Shown piece by piece: positions 9,715-18,143 of a DNA stretch of 44,998 nucleotides. The translations under genes and the position numbers were made by a program. The first letter of the stretch is position 1. Each line of letters opens with the position of its first letter. Below the pieces are notes generated by a model. That model was not told the DNA's origin. It searched no databases and saw only the letters and a list, made by a program, of their open reading frames with translations. This DNA comes from Nocardia sp. BSTN01 (lineage in GTDB: Bacteria > Actinomycetota > Actinomycetes > Mycobacteriales > Mycobacteriaceae), in NCBI RefSeq assembly GCF_015354405.1, contig NZ_JADKYP010000052.1, positions 1-44,998 on the forward strand. The letters are read 5' to 3'.

Positions 9715-11364
9715 GTGAGCTACAACATAGCGGACCTTGTCGAACACACCATCGACCTCGTGCCGGACCGTGTCGCGCTGGCCGACGACGTCCGCTCGGT
9801 GACCTATGCCGAGCTGGAGGATCGGGCCAACCGATTGGCGCACTACCTGCAAGAACAGGGTGTGCAGCCGGGTGACAAGGTCGGCATCTACTCGCGCAAC
9901 ACGATCGAGGCCGTGGAGGCCATGGTCGCGATCTTCAAGGCGCGGGCAGTAATGATCAACGTGAACTTCCGGTACGTCGAGAACGAGTTGCAATACCTTT
10001 TCGACAATTCCGATATGGTCGCGCTGATTCACGAACGTCGCTACAGCGACAAGGTGTCGGCGGTGCGGCCGAACACGCCGAAGTTGAAGACGGTCATCGC
10101 CGTGAACGACGGTACCGAAGCCGAGGTGCCGTTGCCCGCGGATTCGGTGGAATACGAAGCGGCACTGGCCGCTTCGCACGGTGAGCGCGACTTCGGCGAC
10201 CGCTCCAACGACGACATCTTCATGATCTACACCGGCGGCACCACCGGCATGCCCAAGGGTGTGATGTGGCGGCACGAGGACTGGTGGCGGGTGCTCGGCG
10301 GCGGCATCAACTTCGTCACCGGCGAGGCGCTCGAGGACGAGTGGCAGCAGGCCAAGGCCGGCGCCGCCGGTGGGCAGATGGTCCGCTACCCGATCCCGCC
10401 GATGATCCACGGCGGTTCGCAGTCGGCGACCTTCCACGGCCTGTTCGACGGCGGCAAGACGATCATGCTGCCGGAGTTCAGCGCCCACACCGTGTGGCAG
10501 GCGATCGACCGCCACGGCGTGAATCTGATCTTCATCACCGGTGACGCCATGGCGCGGCCGATGCTCGACGCGCTCAAGGAAGGCCATCCGGAAACCGGTG
10601 AGCCGTACCAGCATGCGAATCTGTGGGCGATGGCCAGCAGTGCGGCGCTGTTCTCCCCGGCGCTGAAGGACGAGTTCATCGAGCTGCTGCCGAATACGGT
10701 CATCACCGATTCCATCGGCTCTTCGGAAACCGGTTTCGGCGGCCTGTCGGTGGCGGCCAAGGGCGCGACCCACACCGGTGGGCCCCGGGTCAAGATCGAC
10801 GCCTCCACCGCAGTCATCGACGAGGAGGGCAACCCCGTCGCGCCCGGCTCCGGTCAGGTGGGCGTGCTGGCCCGCACCGGCAACATCCCGCTCGGTTATT
10901 ACAACGACCCGGTGAAGACCGCCGCGACGTTCAAGGAGTTCAACGGCGTTCGCTACTCGATTCCCGGCGACTTCGCCCGGGTCGAGGAGGACGGCACCGT
11001 GACGATGCTGGGCCGCGGATCGGTCAGCATCAACAGCGGCGGCGAGAAGATCTACCCGGAGGAGGTCGAGGGCGCGCTCAAATGCCACCCGGAGATCTTC
11101 GACGCGCTGGTGATCGGTGTGCCGGACGAGCGCTGGGGGCAGCGGGTGGCCGCGGTCGTGCAGTGTCGCGGTGGCAACCGTCCGACGCTCGAGGAACTGC
11201 GTCCGGTGCTGACCAAGGAGATCTCCTCCTACAAGCTGCCGCGCAGCCTGTGGTTCGTGGCGGAGATCAAGCGTTCGCCGGCCGGAAAGCCCGACTACCG
11301 GTGGGCCAACGAACATGCCCGCTCACGGCCGGCCGACGAGGAATCCCAGGCGTCCTCGAAATAG
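9715..11364 (+). CDS. fadD19: Steroid side-chain acyl-CoA synthetase FadD19
   Basis: The 549-residue ANL ligase aligns along its whole length with M. tuberculosis FadD19. Shared segments include YTGGTTGMPKGVMWRHED, RYPIPPMIHG, DSIGSSETGFGG, MLGRGSVSINSGGEK and RSPAGKPDYRWA with the C-terminal lysine. FadD19 makes the CoA thioester of the C26 acid produced by CYP125. In Rhodococcus it is needed for C24-branched sterols, which matches the presence of ltp3 and ltp4 nearby. The frame is open upstream to 9544, but the promoter geometry fixes the start at GTG 9715. It is the last sterol gene before the accessory region. Confidence 0.93.
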   Translation: MSYNIADLVEHTIDLVPDRVALADDVRSVTYAELEDRANRLAHYLQEQGVQPGDKVGIYSRNTIEAVEAMVAIFKARAVMINVNFRYVENELQYLFDNSDMVALIHERRYSDKVSAVRPNTPKLKTVIAVNDGTEAEVPLPADSVEYEAALAASHGERDFGDRSNDDIFMIYTGGTTGMPKGVMWRHEDWWRVLGGGINFVTGEALEDEWQQAKAGAAGGQMVRYPIPPMIHGGSQSATFHGLFDGGKTIMLPEFSAHTVWQAIDRHGVNLIFITGDAMARPMLDALKEGHPETGEPYQHANLWAMASSAALFSPALKDEFIELLPNTVITDSIGSSETGFGGLSVAAKGATHTGGPRVKIDASTAVIDEEGNPVAPGSGQVGVLARTGNIPLGYYNDPVKTAATFKEFNGVRYSIPGDFARVEEDGTVTMLGRGSVSINSGGEKIYPEEVEGALKCHPEIFDALVIGVPDERWGQRVAAVVQCRGGNRPTLEELRPVLTKEISSYKLPRSLWFVAEIKRSPAGKPDYRWANEHARSRPADEESQASSK

Positions 11365-11596
11365 CCACGCCGAAATAGATAGCTCGCCGAAGTAAATAAC
11401 TGGCAATCGATATCGCCGCGCTCCCGTCATCGCAGTGGGGGCGCGGCGAATTCGTATCGCCGAAGGCGTCGACCTCCGTCGGCCGTATATCCGTCGAGGG
11501 CCATTGCGGTGCCGCGGCCTGCTGAGCACGGCGTCCGCGTCCATGCCCCTACTTCCGGGGTGTTTTCTGTCGGTGCCCTGTGCCACAGTGATCCGC

Positions 11597-12586
11597 ATGA
11601 GCGAACAAGCTTCCGCCGGCACCGTCGACGACGTGCTGCAGCAATTCGAGAGTTACCGGCGGGAGCTGTGTGCTTACGCCTATCGGATGTTGGGTTCCTC
11701 GTTCGAGGCAGAGGACGCGGTTCAGGAGACTTTCACTCGGGCGTGGAAGGCCTACGACTCGTTCGAGGGTCGGTCCAGCCTGCGATCGTGGCTGTACAAG
11801 ATCACCACGAACATCTGCCTCGATATGCTCGACGGTCCCCAGCGCCGGGCCCGGCCGATGGATCTGTCCGGGCCGTCGAGTCCGGACAGCCCGCTACCGC
11901 CGCCGCAGCCGGATTACGTGTGGGTGGAACCGATTCCGAACGCACTGGCCTTCGGCGCCGACCCGGCCGAACATGCCAGCACCAAGGATTCGCTACGGCT
12001 GGCGTTCGTGGCGGCCTGTCAGCACCTGCCGGCGACCCAGCGGGCGATCCTCATCATGCGGGAGGTGCTGCGGTTCTCGGCCAACGAGACGGCCGAGATG
12101 TTGACGATGTCGCCGGCCTCGGTGAACAGCGCGCTGCAGCGGGCGCGCGCGACCATGTCGAAGGTACAGCCCTCGGAGTCGAGCGGCTACGACGAATCCG
12201 ATGACAGTCAGCGCAAACTCGTCGACGGTTTCGTGCGCGCCTTCGAGGCCTACGACATGGATGCGCTCACCTCGCTGTTGAAACAGGATGTCGCGCTGTC
12301 GATGCCGCCCATCGAGCTGTGGGTCTCAGGTCCGGAGAACGTCGCTCAATTCATGCTGTCGCCGGGTCCCTCGGCCTGCCGGGGTTCGCGGTTGATCCCG
12401 CTGGCCGGCGCCAACGGACTTCCGGCCTTCGGCCAGTACAAACCCACCGACGAGCCGGGGGTCTTCTCGCCCTGGTCGATCACGGTGCTGGAATTCGACG
12501 GTCCCGCGATCAGCGGGTTGAACTTCTTCCTCGACACCGACCGGCTGTTCCCGCTGTTCGGGTTGCCGCCGGAGCTGCGCGACTGA
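11597..12586 (+). CDS. ECF sigma factor with NTF2/SnoaL-like C-terminal domain (SigG-like)
   Basis: The 329-residue protein has sigma region 2 at about residues 20-90, sigma region 4 at about 140-195 (LPATQRAILIMREVLRFSANETAEML, abbreviated here as the helix pair before PASVNSALQRAR), and a tail at about 205-325 ending GPAISGLNFFLDTDRLFPLFGLP. This tail is typical of SigG-like ECF factors that carry a fused SnoaL-like domain and usually lack a classical anti-sigma factor. None is encoded beside it here. I chose ATG 11597 as the first codon giving a normal N-terminus. No Shine-Dalgarno sequence is obvious, and GTG 11588 is possible. The 232 bases upstream hold nothing else I recognise. Targets are unknown. 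Confidence 0.85.
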   Translation: MSEQASAGTVDDVLQQFESYRRELCAYAYRMLGSSFEAEDAVQETFTRAWKAYDSFEGRSSLRSWLYKITTNICLDMLDGPQRRARPMDLSGPSSPDSPLPPPQPDYVWVEPIPNALAFGADPAEHASTKDSLRLAFVAACQHLPATQRAILIMREVLRFSANETAEMLTMSPASVNSALQRARATMSKVQPSESSGYDESDDSQRKLVDGFVRAFEAYDMDALTSLLKQDVALSMPPIELWVSGPENVAQFMLSPGPSACRGSRLIPLAGANGLPAFGQYKPTDEPGVFSPWSITVLEFDGPAISGLNFFLDTDRLFPLFGLPPELRD

Positions 12587-12627
12587 TCCTCGAATGCTCG
12601 ACGAACGTAATCCCGAAGCCTCCTGAA

Positions 12628-12653
12628 CGCCGGCACTTCATCGGAGGCCGGCG
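12628..12653. terminator. Weak hairpin between sigma factor and DJ-1 gene
   Basis: CGCCGGC and GCCGGCG form a 7-bp stem with a 12-base loop in the gap between these convergent genes. No T tract follows. Confidence 0.35.
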
Positions 12654-12716
12654 GCGTGCTGTGTACATGTTCGGGAGCGCCGCTCGGACCGGGCGGCGGT
12701 GGCTCCCATGCCGCCT

Positions 12717-13418
12717 CTACTCGAGGATTTCCAGCATCCGCCCTCCCAGAACCGCGGCGGAGTGTGGGTTCTGGCCGGTGACGAGGTTACGGTCCTCGAC
12801 CATGTAGGGCTCCCAGATGGGGCCGCGGCTGTAGTTGACCTTGACCTTCTCCTTCAGGTCCGTCTCCAGCAGCCATGTGGCCCGTGAGGCGAGGCCGACG
12901 GCCTCTTCCTCTTCGTTGGAGAAGCCGGTGACGTTGTAGCCCTGGAAAGGCGAGACGCCGTGAATCCTGGTGGCCAGCATCGCGGACGGCGCGTGGCACA
13001 CGATGAACAGCGGGTTGCCCGACTCCAACTGCGCTGTGAGCAGGCGGCCCGCATCGGCGTCGAACGCCAGGTCGGCCATGGGGCCGTGGCCACCGGGCAA
13101 GTAGACAGCCACGTAGTCCTCCAGACGCACATCCGACAACTCGAGCGGCCGACGCATAGCCTCCGCATCGCGAATGATCGCCTCCAGGTCCAACGCGGCC
13201 TGTTCGCCCCCTGCCATCGCGGGGCGCAGGCTCATCATGTCGACGTTCGGCGTGGTGCCACCCGGAGTGGCGACGACGACTTCGTAGCCTGCGTCAGTAA
13301 GCATCTTGTAGGGATTGGCGAACTCCTCGGCCCAGTAGCCGGTCGCGTACCTCGTGCCGTCCTTCAGCACCCAGTATGTGGCCCCGTTGACGATGAACAA
13401 GATTTTCGGCTTCGACAC
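12717..13418 (-). CDS. DJ-1/PfpI family protein (Hsp31-like)
   Basis: The 233-residue protein belongs to the class I glutamine-amidotransferase-like superfamily. The nucleophile elbow is IVCHAPSAM with Cys141 followed by His142, and the acidic partner is Glu31 in GYWAEEFANP. The loop YLPGGHGPMADL is characteristic of Hsp31-type members, which act as glyoxalase III, deglycase-like or chaperone proteins. Stress protection against reactive carbonyls is the likely role; the exact activity cannot be told from sequence. The start is GTG 13418 with GGAG six bases upstream. It is transcribed towards the sigma factor gene, and nothing links it to the sterol genes. Confidence 0.87.
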   Translation of the reverse strand: MSKPKILFIVNGATYWVLKDGTRYATGYWAEEFANPYKMLTDAGYEVVVATPGGTTPNVDMMSLRPAMAGGEQAALDLEAIIRDAEAMRRPLELSDVRLEDYVAVYLPGGHGPMADLAFDADAGRLLTAQLESGNPLFIVCHAPSAMLATRIHGVSPFQGYNVTGFSNEEEEAVGLASRATWLLETDLKEKVKVNYSRGPIWEPYMVEDRNLVTGQNPHSAAVLGGRMLEILE

Positions 13419-13529
13419 AACACACTCCTCTCACACCGGCCCCTTCTTCAGCGTGACACCCCAACCGCCCTGGCGCTCGTGCCCAGCCATCTTGAAACGT
13501 GGATTCGAGACACAACAGGTGCGCACCTG

Positions 13530-13902
13530 CGTTGCTGGTCCTGGGTGCCGGCTGGTCTGGCTGACCTTCATCCGGGCCGACGGCAACTTCTGGATCGACG
13601 TGCTGCCCGGATCGCTGCCGGCCGCGTTCGGGACGTCGCTGGCCTTCGTCCCGTCGCTGCAGACCGCCATCTCCGCGGCGCGGCCGGAGCAGGGCGGCCT
13701 GGCGTCCGGACTGGTGAAGACCGGCTACCAGATCGGATCGCCTCGGCCGCCGGAGCCGACCGCATCGGTGACGCCGATGCCCTCACCGACGGGTTCTCCG
13801 CCGCCTTCGGTGCCGCGGTGGGGGATCGCGGTACTGGCGGCGGCGCTCGCCTGGGCGACGTTCCGGTCGACTCGTCGCGAGCGGGTGCCGGCCGATGTGT
13901 GA
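13530..13902 (+). pseudogene. Decayed 3' fragment of an MFS (DHA2-type) transporter
   Basis: The translation LTFIRADGNFWIDVLPGSLP, then LASGLVKTGYQIGS, is characteristic of the last helices of EmrB/QacA-type drug exporters. After QIGS (about 13740) the homology moves to a second frame (ADRIGDADALTDGFSAAFGA). It returns to the first frame at the five-G run 13820-13824 as GIAVLAAALAWATF and ends at a TGA. Removing one G from that run would restore the reading. A further shift is likely near 13555. The first two thirds of a normal transporter (about 12 to 14 helices) are absent. I regard it as a remnant left by deletion or insertion. Confidence 0.75.
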
Positions 13903-13917
13903 CCGCGCTGCGGTCGC

Positions 13918-13947
13918 TGTGGCCCTCGACCCTGGTCGAGGGCCACA
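13918..13947. terminator. Perfect 13-bp hairpin terminator
   Basis: TGTGGCCCTCGAC and its exact complement flank the loop CCTG. It lies between the transporter remnant and the small minus-strand membrane-protein gene, so it can serve both directions. Confidence 0.7.
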
Positions 13948-13953
13948 CGGCTG

Positions 13954-14097
13954 TCAGTCGATCGCCTTGGCGGTCAGCCAGATCGTGATGACGACTCCGG
14001 CGGCCACCGCCATGCCGATGTGGCCGGGGGAGCGTGCGTAGTCATAGCTCGAGAGCGCCGCGACGGCAGCCATGACGAACATCAGCGAACGTTTCAC
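13954..14097 (-). CDS. Small membrane protein, function unknown
   Basis: The predicted product has 47 residues and two hydrophobic segments: LMFVMAAVAALSS near the N-terminus and HIGMAVAAGVVITIWLTAKA near the C-terminus, joined by a short polar turn (YDYARSPG). I chose GTG 14097 because a run of six G's lies eight bases upstream and the longer frame to 14226 has an unconvincing arginine-rich start. I do not recognise the family. The hairpin just past its stop supports it being a real transcription unit. Confidence 0.5.
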   Translation of the reverse strand: MKRSLMFVMAAVAALSSYDYARSPGHIGMAVAAGVVITIWLTAKAID

Positions 14098-14345
14098 CCT
14101 GTCCCCCCACCTCTCGGGGTTCAAGCATACGAGAGACGGAAGTGGTTGCGCCACAGGAGAATACCCGCTTCGCACCGCATTGCCGTTGCGAAGTGTTCGC
14201 CGATGACCGAGGGGCACCTGTGGCACGCGAATAGCTCGGTGGCTCGCGCGGTTCGAGCCGGGCGCTACGGCGGATCGTGCTGTGGCCCGGACGAAAGCTG
14301 CTGGGGCGGAAAGGATTCAGTCGGTGTCGTGCGGCGATCAGGTGA

Positions 14346-15230
14346 TCAATCGGTCACGGTGTGGCAGGCCTCGATGAGTGCCCGCAATTCGGCACGCGGC
14401 GGATCGGGCCGCACCGCGAGATAGCTCGGCATCCTCGGCTCCGGGTTGCGCAGCGGACGCCAGACCACGCCCGGGAACGACAGATTCGCCGCCTGGGCCG
14501 CGTAGTACACCGTCCAGCTCGGCGCGCCGAAGCCGATAGCGGCCAGCGTGTCCTGTTCGGTGGTGAACTCCGGTCCGAAGGCCGGTGCGAAGCCGGCCTC
14601 CCGGCACGAGTCGACGACCAGGTCGTAGAGGGTGGGATTGCGGGTGCGGCCCACCAGCCGCAGTGGCAACTGCGCGAGGCGCGCGAGATCGATCTCGCGC
14701 AGCACCGCGAGGTCGAGCCGAGCGGGGATCGCGGCCACCAGCCGGTCGGACCACAGCGGCAGCAGTTCGAGCCCGGGTTCGTCCCGCGGGCCGCGCACGA
14801 TCGCCGCATCCAGTTCCCCCGAGCGCACCCGCTTCATCCGAACCTCGGTGTCCGCGTCGACCAGTTCGAGGCGAGCGTCCGGGGCGCGGCGAGCGAAGGC
14901 CACGAGAATGTTCTCCAAGCGGGTGCCGAGGCCGGTGCTGGTGCCCAGCCGGATCGTGCCGGTGCGTTCGACGCGCAGGTCGTCGATGGCGGCACGCGCC
15001 TGCGCCACCGCGGCGAGCACCTGTTCGGCGTGCGGAAGCAGTCGCCGCCCGCCTTCGGTGAGGCGCACCGTGCGGGTGGTCCGCTCGAACAGTGCGACGC
15101 CCAATTCCCGCTCCAGCCGGGTGATCTGCTGACTGACGGCGGACTGCACGATGTGCAGCCGCTCGGCCGCGCGTCCGAAGTGCAGTTCCTCGGCCACGGT
15201 CAGGAAGTACTGCAATTGGCGGAGCTCCAC
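14346..15230 (-). CDS. LysR-family transcriptional regulator
   Basis: The 294-residue protein starts MELRQLQYFLTVAEELHFGR, the standard LysR helix-turn-helix (residues 1-60, with AAERLHIVQSAVSQQITRLE as recognition region). A periplasmic-binding-protein-like effector domain fills the remainder (IRLGTSTGLG and AIVRGPRD). It is divergent from two alpha/beta hydrolase genes, and LysR regulators commonly control the divergent neighbour. The effector is unknown. The start GTG 15230 is six bases after a TAATCT box and has no Shine-Dalgarno sequence, so the mRNA is probably leaderless. The 248 bases beyond its 3' end hold no recognisable gene. Confidence 0.9.
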   Translation of the reverse strand: MELRQLQYFLTVAEELHFGRAAERLHIVQSAVSQQITRLERELGVALFERTTRTVRLTEGGRRLLPHAEQVLAAVAQARAAIDDLRVERTGTIRLGTSTGLGTRLENILVAFARRAPDARLELVDADTEVRMKRVRSGELDAAIVRGPRDEPGLELLPLWSDRLVAAIPARLDLAVLREIDLARLAQLPLRLVGRTRNPTLYDLVVDSCREAGFAPAFGPEFTTEQDTLAAIGFGAPSWTVYYAAQAANLSFPGVVWRPLRNPEPRMPSYLAVRPDPPRAELRALIEACHTVTD

Positions 15231-15236
15231 GGCGCG

Positions 15237-15242
15237 AGATTA
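15237..15242 (-). promoter_or_regulatory. -10 box of leaderless lysR promoter
   Basis: On the minus strand TAATCT matches TANNNT and lies six bases before the GTG of the LysR gene. No good -35 box is seen, which would suit an autoregulated promoter. Confidence 0.55.
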
Positions 15243-15347
15243 ATCAGTTTCGGTGAACAGTGCCAGCGCGGTCTCCTCATTTTTCGGCGCGGCCGAACGC
15301 GATTTCCTGGTCCCAGCACATCGGAACCACACCGGGAAGTGATGACC

Positions 15348-16133
15348 ATGCCGTATCTCACCGTCGATGACGTCCAGCTGTACTACGAGGATCAGGGAAC
15401 CGGACAGCCGCTGCTGTTCCTGCACGGCTGGGGCACCAGCGGGCGGGTGTGGGGTGCGCAGCAGGCGGCACTGGTCACCGAGTTCCGGGTGGTCACCGTC
15501 GATTGGCGCGGCTGCGGGCGTTCGGACCGGCCGGTCACCGGCAACAACCTCGCCGGTGTGCTCGCCGACCTGGTAAGCCTCATTCGGCAGCTCGGGTTGC
15601 ATCGCCCGATCGTGATCGGATCCTCGGTGGGCGCGACCTTCGCGACCGAACTGGCGCTGGCTCATCCGGATCTGCTCGGCGGCGTGGTCGCGGTCGACGG
15701 TCCGGCCTACTGGCCCGGGCAGGGGATGCCGCTGGCCGAGATCATCGGCGAAATGCGGTACCACCGGGCGGAATTCGTCGCGCGATGGGTGCCGAACTGG
15801 TACGCCCCGGCAACCTCACCGGCGCTGGTCGACTGGACCGTGCGGCAGATTCTCGATTCGGGTGTGTACATCGACGAACTGTTCCACCTCTTCGCCACCT
15901 ACGATCCCCGGCCGCGGCTTCCGCAGCTGCGCACGCCGATCCACTACCTGCACGGCGAGCTGGACGCCGAAATCCCGGTGGCGGTGGCGCGGGCCTGCGC
16001 GGCGCTCACACCGGGCGCGAGGGTCGGCGTGATCGCCGGTGCGGGCCATATGCCGCAACAGGAGCGAGCCGCCGAGTTCACGGCCGCACTGCGCACGGCG
16101 ATCGTGAACTTCACTCTGCCCGCCGCGGCGTGA
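15348..16133 (+). CDS. Alpha/beta hydrolase
   Basis: The 261-residue protein has the full alpha/beta-hydrolase set: HGWG oxyanion loop, nucleophile in IGSSVGATFA (GxSxG), acid in HGELDAEIP and histidine in GAGHMPQQE. It resembles small-molecule esterases, chloroperoxidase-like enzymes and ring-cleavage hydrolases; the substrate cannot be assigned. ATG 15348 has GGGAAG eight bases upstream, while ATG 15342 is too close to that sequence. A second hydrolase follows after 32 bases, and the two probably form an operon controlled by the divergent LysR regulator. Confidence 0.85.
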   Translation: MPYLTVDDVQLYYEDQGTGQPLLFLHGWGTSGRVWGAQQAALVTEFRVVTVDWRGCGRSDRPVTGNNLAGVLADLVSLIRQLGLHRPIVIGSSVGATFATELALAHPDLLGGVVAVDGPAYWPGQGMPLAEIIGEMRYHRAEFVARWVPNWYAPATSPALVDWTVRQILDSGVYIDELFHLFATYDPRPRLPQLRTPIHYLHGELDAEIPVAVARACAALTPGARVGVIAGAGHMPQQERAAEFTAALRTAIVNFTLPAAA

Positions 16134-16165
16134 CCACCGAACCAACTGCGACACAAGGATATTCG

Positions 16166-16978
16166 ATGACATTCGCAACAGCCCGCATCCACGGGGGAAC
16201 CGCCGAGGTCGCCTACGAGGTGACCGGAACGGGTCCGGCGGTCGTGCTGGTCCACGGCACGGCGGCCGCCCGCGACCAGTGGGCACCGCTGACCGCCGCG
16301 ATCGCCGACCGCTATACCGTTGTGGCACTGGACTATTCGGGCTCCGGCGACACGGTCGACCACGGCGGCGCGCTCACCGTCGCCGATCTGGCCGCCGAGG
16401 TGCGCGCCGTCGCCGACCACGCCGGACTGGACCGGTTCCACCTGGTCGGGCATTCGCTGGGAGCGGTGGTGGCCGCGCACGTCGCCGCGACCGTCCCCGA
16501 CCGCGTGCGCTCCCTGCTGATGCACGCGGGCTGGGTGCGCACCGATGCGCGGATGGACGCCGAATTCCGCTACTGGATCGAGGTGCTGCGCGCCGACGCC
16601 GTCTACGGCACCAGCCTGTTCGCGCATATGCTGCCGCTGATGGCGTTCGGTCCGCGCTACTGGGACCGGACGAGCGCGGAAGAGAACGCGGCCCTGATCG
16701 AACAGCTGGCGAAGGTGATCGCGCGCGGCGCCGCACGGCAGACCGAGGTGGATCGCACCGTGGATCTCACCGATCTGCTCGGCAGCATCGCCGCGCCGAC
16801 GCTGATCCTCGCCAGTGCGCACGACCGGGTCGTTCCGGCGGCGCAGCAACAGCACCTGCTCGCCGCGATACCCGACGCCCGCTATGCCGAGATCGATGCC
16901 GGCCACGGGGCTCCGGGCGAGGATCCGGCCGGTTTCCACGCCAAGATCATCAGCTTCCTGGACGCGCAGACGGCATGA
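16166..16978 (+). CDS. Alpha/beta hydrolase
   Basis: This is a second hydrolase of 270 residues, with HGTAAARDQW after the first strand, the nucleophile in VGHSLGAVVA, the acid in ASAHDRVVP and the histidine in DAGHGAPGE. It is only distantly similar to the upstream hydrolase, so the pair is not a recent duplication. ATG 16166 is preceded by AAGGA. It ends 14 bases before the convergent VOC gene. The substrate is unknown; two different hydrolases under one regulator suggest sequential steps on an ester or lactone. Confidence 0.85.
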   Translation: MTFATARIHGGTAEVAYEVTGTGPAVVLVHGTAAARDQWAPLTAAIADRYTVVALDYSGSGDTVDHGGALTVADLAAEVRAVADHAGLDRFHLVGHSLGAVVAAHVAATVPDRVRSLLMHAGWVRTDARMDAEFRYWIEVLRADAVYGTSLFAHMLPLMAFGPRYWDRTSAEENAALIEQLAKVIARGAARQTEVDRTVDLTDLLGSIAAPTLILASAHDRVVPAAQQQHLLAAIPDARYAEIDAGHGAPGEDPAGFHAKIISFLDAQTA

Positions 16979-16992
16979 ACACCCGGCGCGGG

Positions 16993-17412
16993 TCAGTTGG
17001 TGCCGGGATAGTCCATCCAGAAGGCCTCCCAGTGGTGACCGTCGGGATCGACGAAGGCGCGGCTGAACATGCCCACCGCCTCCTCCTGGGCGCGTTTGTC
17101 CTCGCTGATCTCCTCCGTGGCGCCCGCGTCCACCGCGGCGGCGAGCAGCGACTCGACCTCCGCCCTGCTGCCCAGTGACAGCGCGTAGATCGAACCGGTG
17201 GCCGCCCGAGTGTCGGCGATCGGGCGGTTGGTGAAGGTGTCGAAGTACTGCCGGACCAGCAGCATCAGGCAGATGTTGTCGTCGACCACCACGCAGGCGG
17301 CGTTCTCGTCGGTGAAGTCCGGATTCACCTTCCAGCCCAGCGCCTCGTAGAACGATGTGGACCGCTCCAGATTCTCGACGGGGAGATTGATGAAGATCAT
17401 CTTGCTGGGCAT
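16993..17412 (-). CDS. VOC-superfamily (glyoxalase/bleomycin-resistance fold) protein
   Basis: The 139-residue protein shows the paired beta-alpha-beta-beta-beta layout: FINLPVENLERSTSFYEALGW at the start (quoted here as the first VOC module) and AFVDPDGHHWEAFWMDY at the end. Its ligand could be a metal-bound small molecule, but the metal-site residues are not all obvious, so enzymatic function is open. ATG 17412 is preceded by an AGAGGA sequence. It lies downstream of the toxin-antitoxin pair on the same strand, with 93 bases between. Confidence 0.8.
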   Translation of the reverse strand: MPSKMIFINLPVENLERSTSFYEALGWKVNPDFTDENAACVVVDDNICLMLLVRQYFDTFTNRPIADTRAATGSIYALSLGSRAEVESLLAAAVDAGATEEISEDKRAQEEAVGMFSRAFVDPDGHHWEAFWMDYPGTN

Positions 17413-17505
17413 GGGGGTCCTCTCACCTGCGTACGTCCGCTGTCACCAATACCGACGCCGTGACGGATCGAAACTCATCGAGAGGTTGTGATTCGGCCGC
17501 TGTCG

Positions 17506-17901
17506 TCAGCGGGTATGACCGAGCGCAGCGACGAGTCGAGCTGCGATGTCCGCGATTTCGACGAGCTGACCTTTTGCCACCTCGATCATGAGGTCGTACG
17601 TATGATCCTCGTCCAGACGGTCGACGTCGATACCATTGCGGGCCAGGAAGACGACGGCCGCTGAGACCGCGAGGCGCTTGTTACCGTCGATCAACGGGTG
17701 ATTGCCGGCAATCGAATGCAGAAGGGCTGAGGCTTTCTCCCAGATGGTGGGGTATGCATCGGCGCCGAAAATGGTCGCTTGTGGTCGGGCGATCGCCGAA
17801 GCGAGCAGACCGGGATCGCGCAGCGAGAAGGGTCCCACCGCATCGCCGCCGATTGCTCGAAGGTCCGCCATCGTCAAGTAGTAGATCGACGGCTCGGTCA
17901 T
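17506..17901 (-). CDS. doc: Doc-type Fic-fold toxin
   Basis: The 131-residue protein carries the Fic/Doc core HPLIDGNKR (His68, Asp72, Asn74, Lys75, Arg76), the short form of HxFxDGNKR found in Doc kinases. Doc of phage P1 phosphorylates elongation factor Tu and stops translation, and this length suits Doc rather than larger AMP-transferring Fic proteins. The motif has Leu-Ile where P1 Doc has Phe-Ala, which is common in chromosomal homologues. The ATG overlaps the antitoxin stop by four bases, so it is co-translated with the antitoxin. Confidence 0.9.
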   Translation of the reverse strand: MTEPSIYYLTMADLRAIGGDAVGPFSLRDPGLLASAIARPQATIFGADAYPTIWEKASALLHSIAGNHPLIDGNKRLAVSAAVVFLARNGIDVDRLDEDHTYDLMIEVAKGQLVEIADIAARLVAALGHTR

Positions 17902-18137
17902 TCCGCGAGCCGATCCAGCAGCTTCCGGTGCTTGTCGGCGAAGCGCTTCGACAGGGCCCGGACCTCGTCGTCGGCGGTCTCTGCCATCTGCTCCGGCACG
18001 ACCGCTGCCACCCGGCGGCCGTGGCGCGTCAGATGAACAACTGTGCCGCCTTCGGCCGCGGCGATAACCTCAGCCAGTCGGTCTCTTGCTTCGCTGACGG
18101 GTAATTCCCAGCTCTCAGGCGTCGGTGCGGCAGTCAT
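17898..18137 (-). CDS. phd: Phd/YefM-type antitoxin
   Basis: This 79-residue protein has the Phd/YefM N-terminal DNA-binding fold (WELPVSEARDRLAEVIAAAE and VVHLTRHGRRVAAVVP) and a charged C-terminal tail (residues about 55-79) that would bind and neutralise Doc. Antitoxin-first order and ATGA overlap are the normal arrangement. The ATG at 18137 has no Shine-Dalgarno sequence but is seven bases after a TACGAT box, so it is probably leaderless. Two palindromes immediately upstream are the probable autoregulatory operators. Confidence 0.9.
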   Translation of the reverse strand: MTAAPTPESWELPVSEARDRLAEVIAAAEGGTVVHLTRHGRRVAAVVPEQMAETADDEVRALSKRFADKHRKLLDRLAE

Positions 18138-18143
18138 GCCCTA

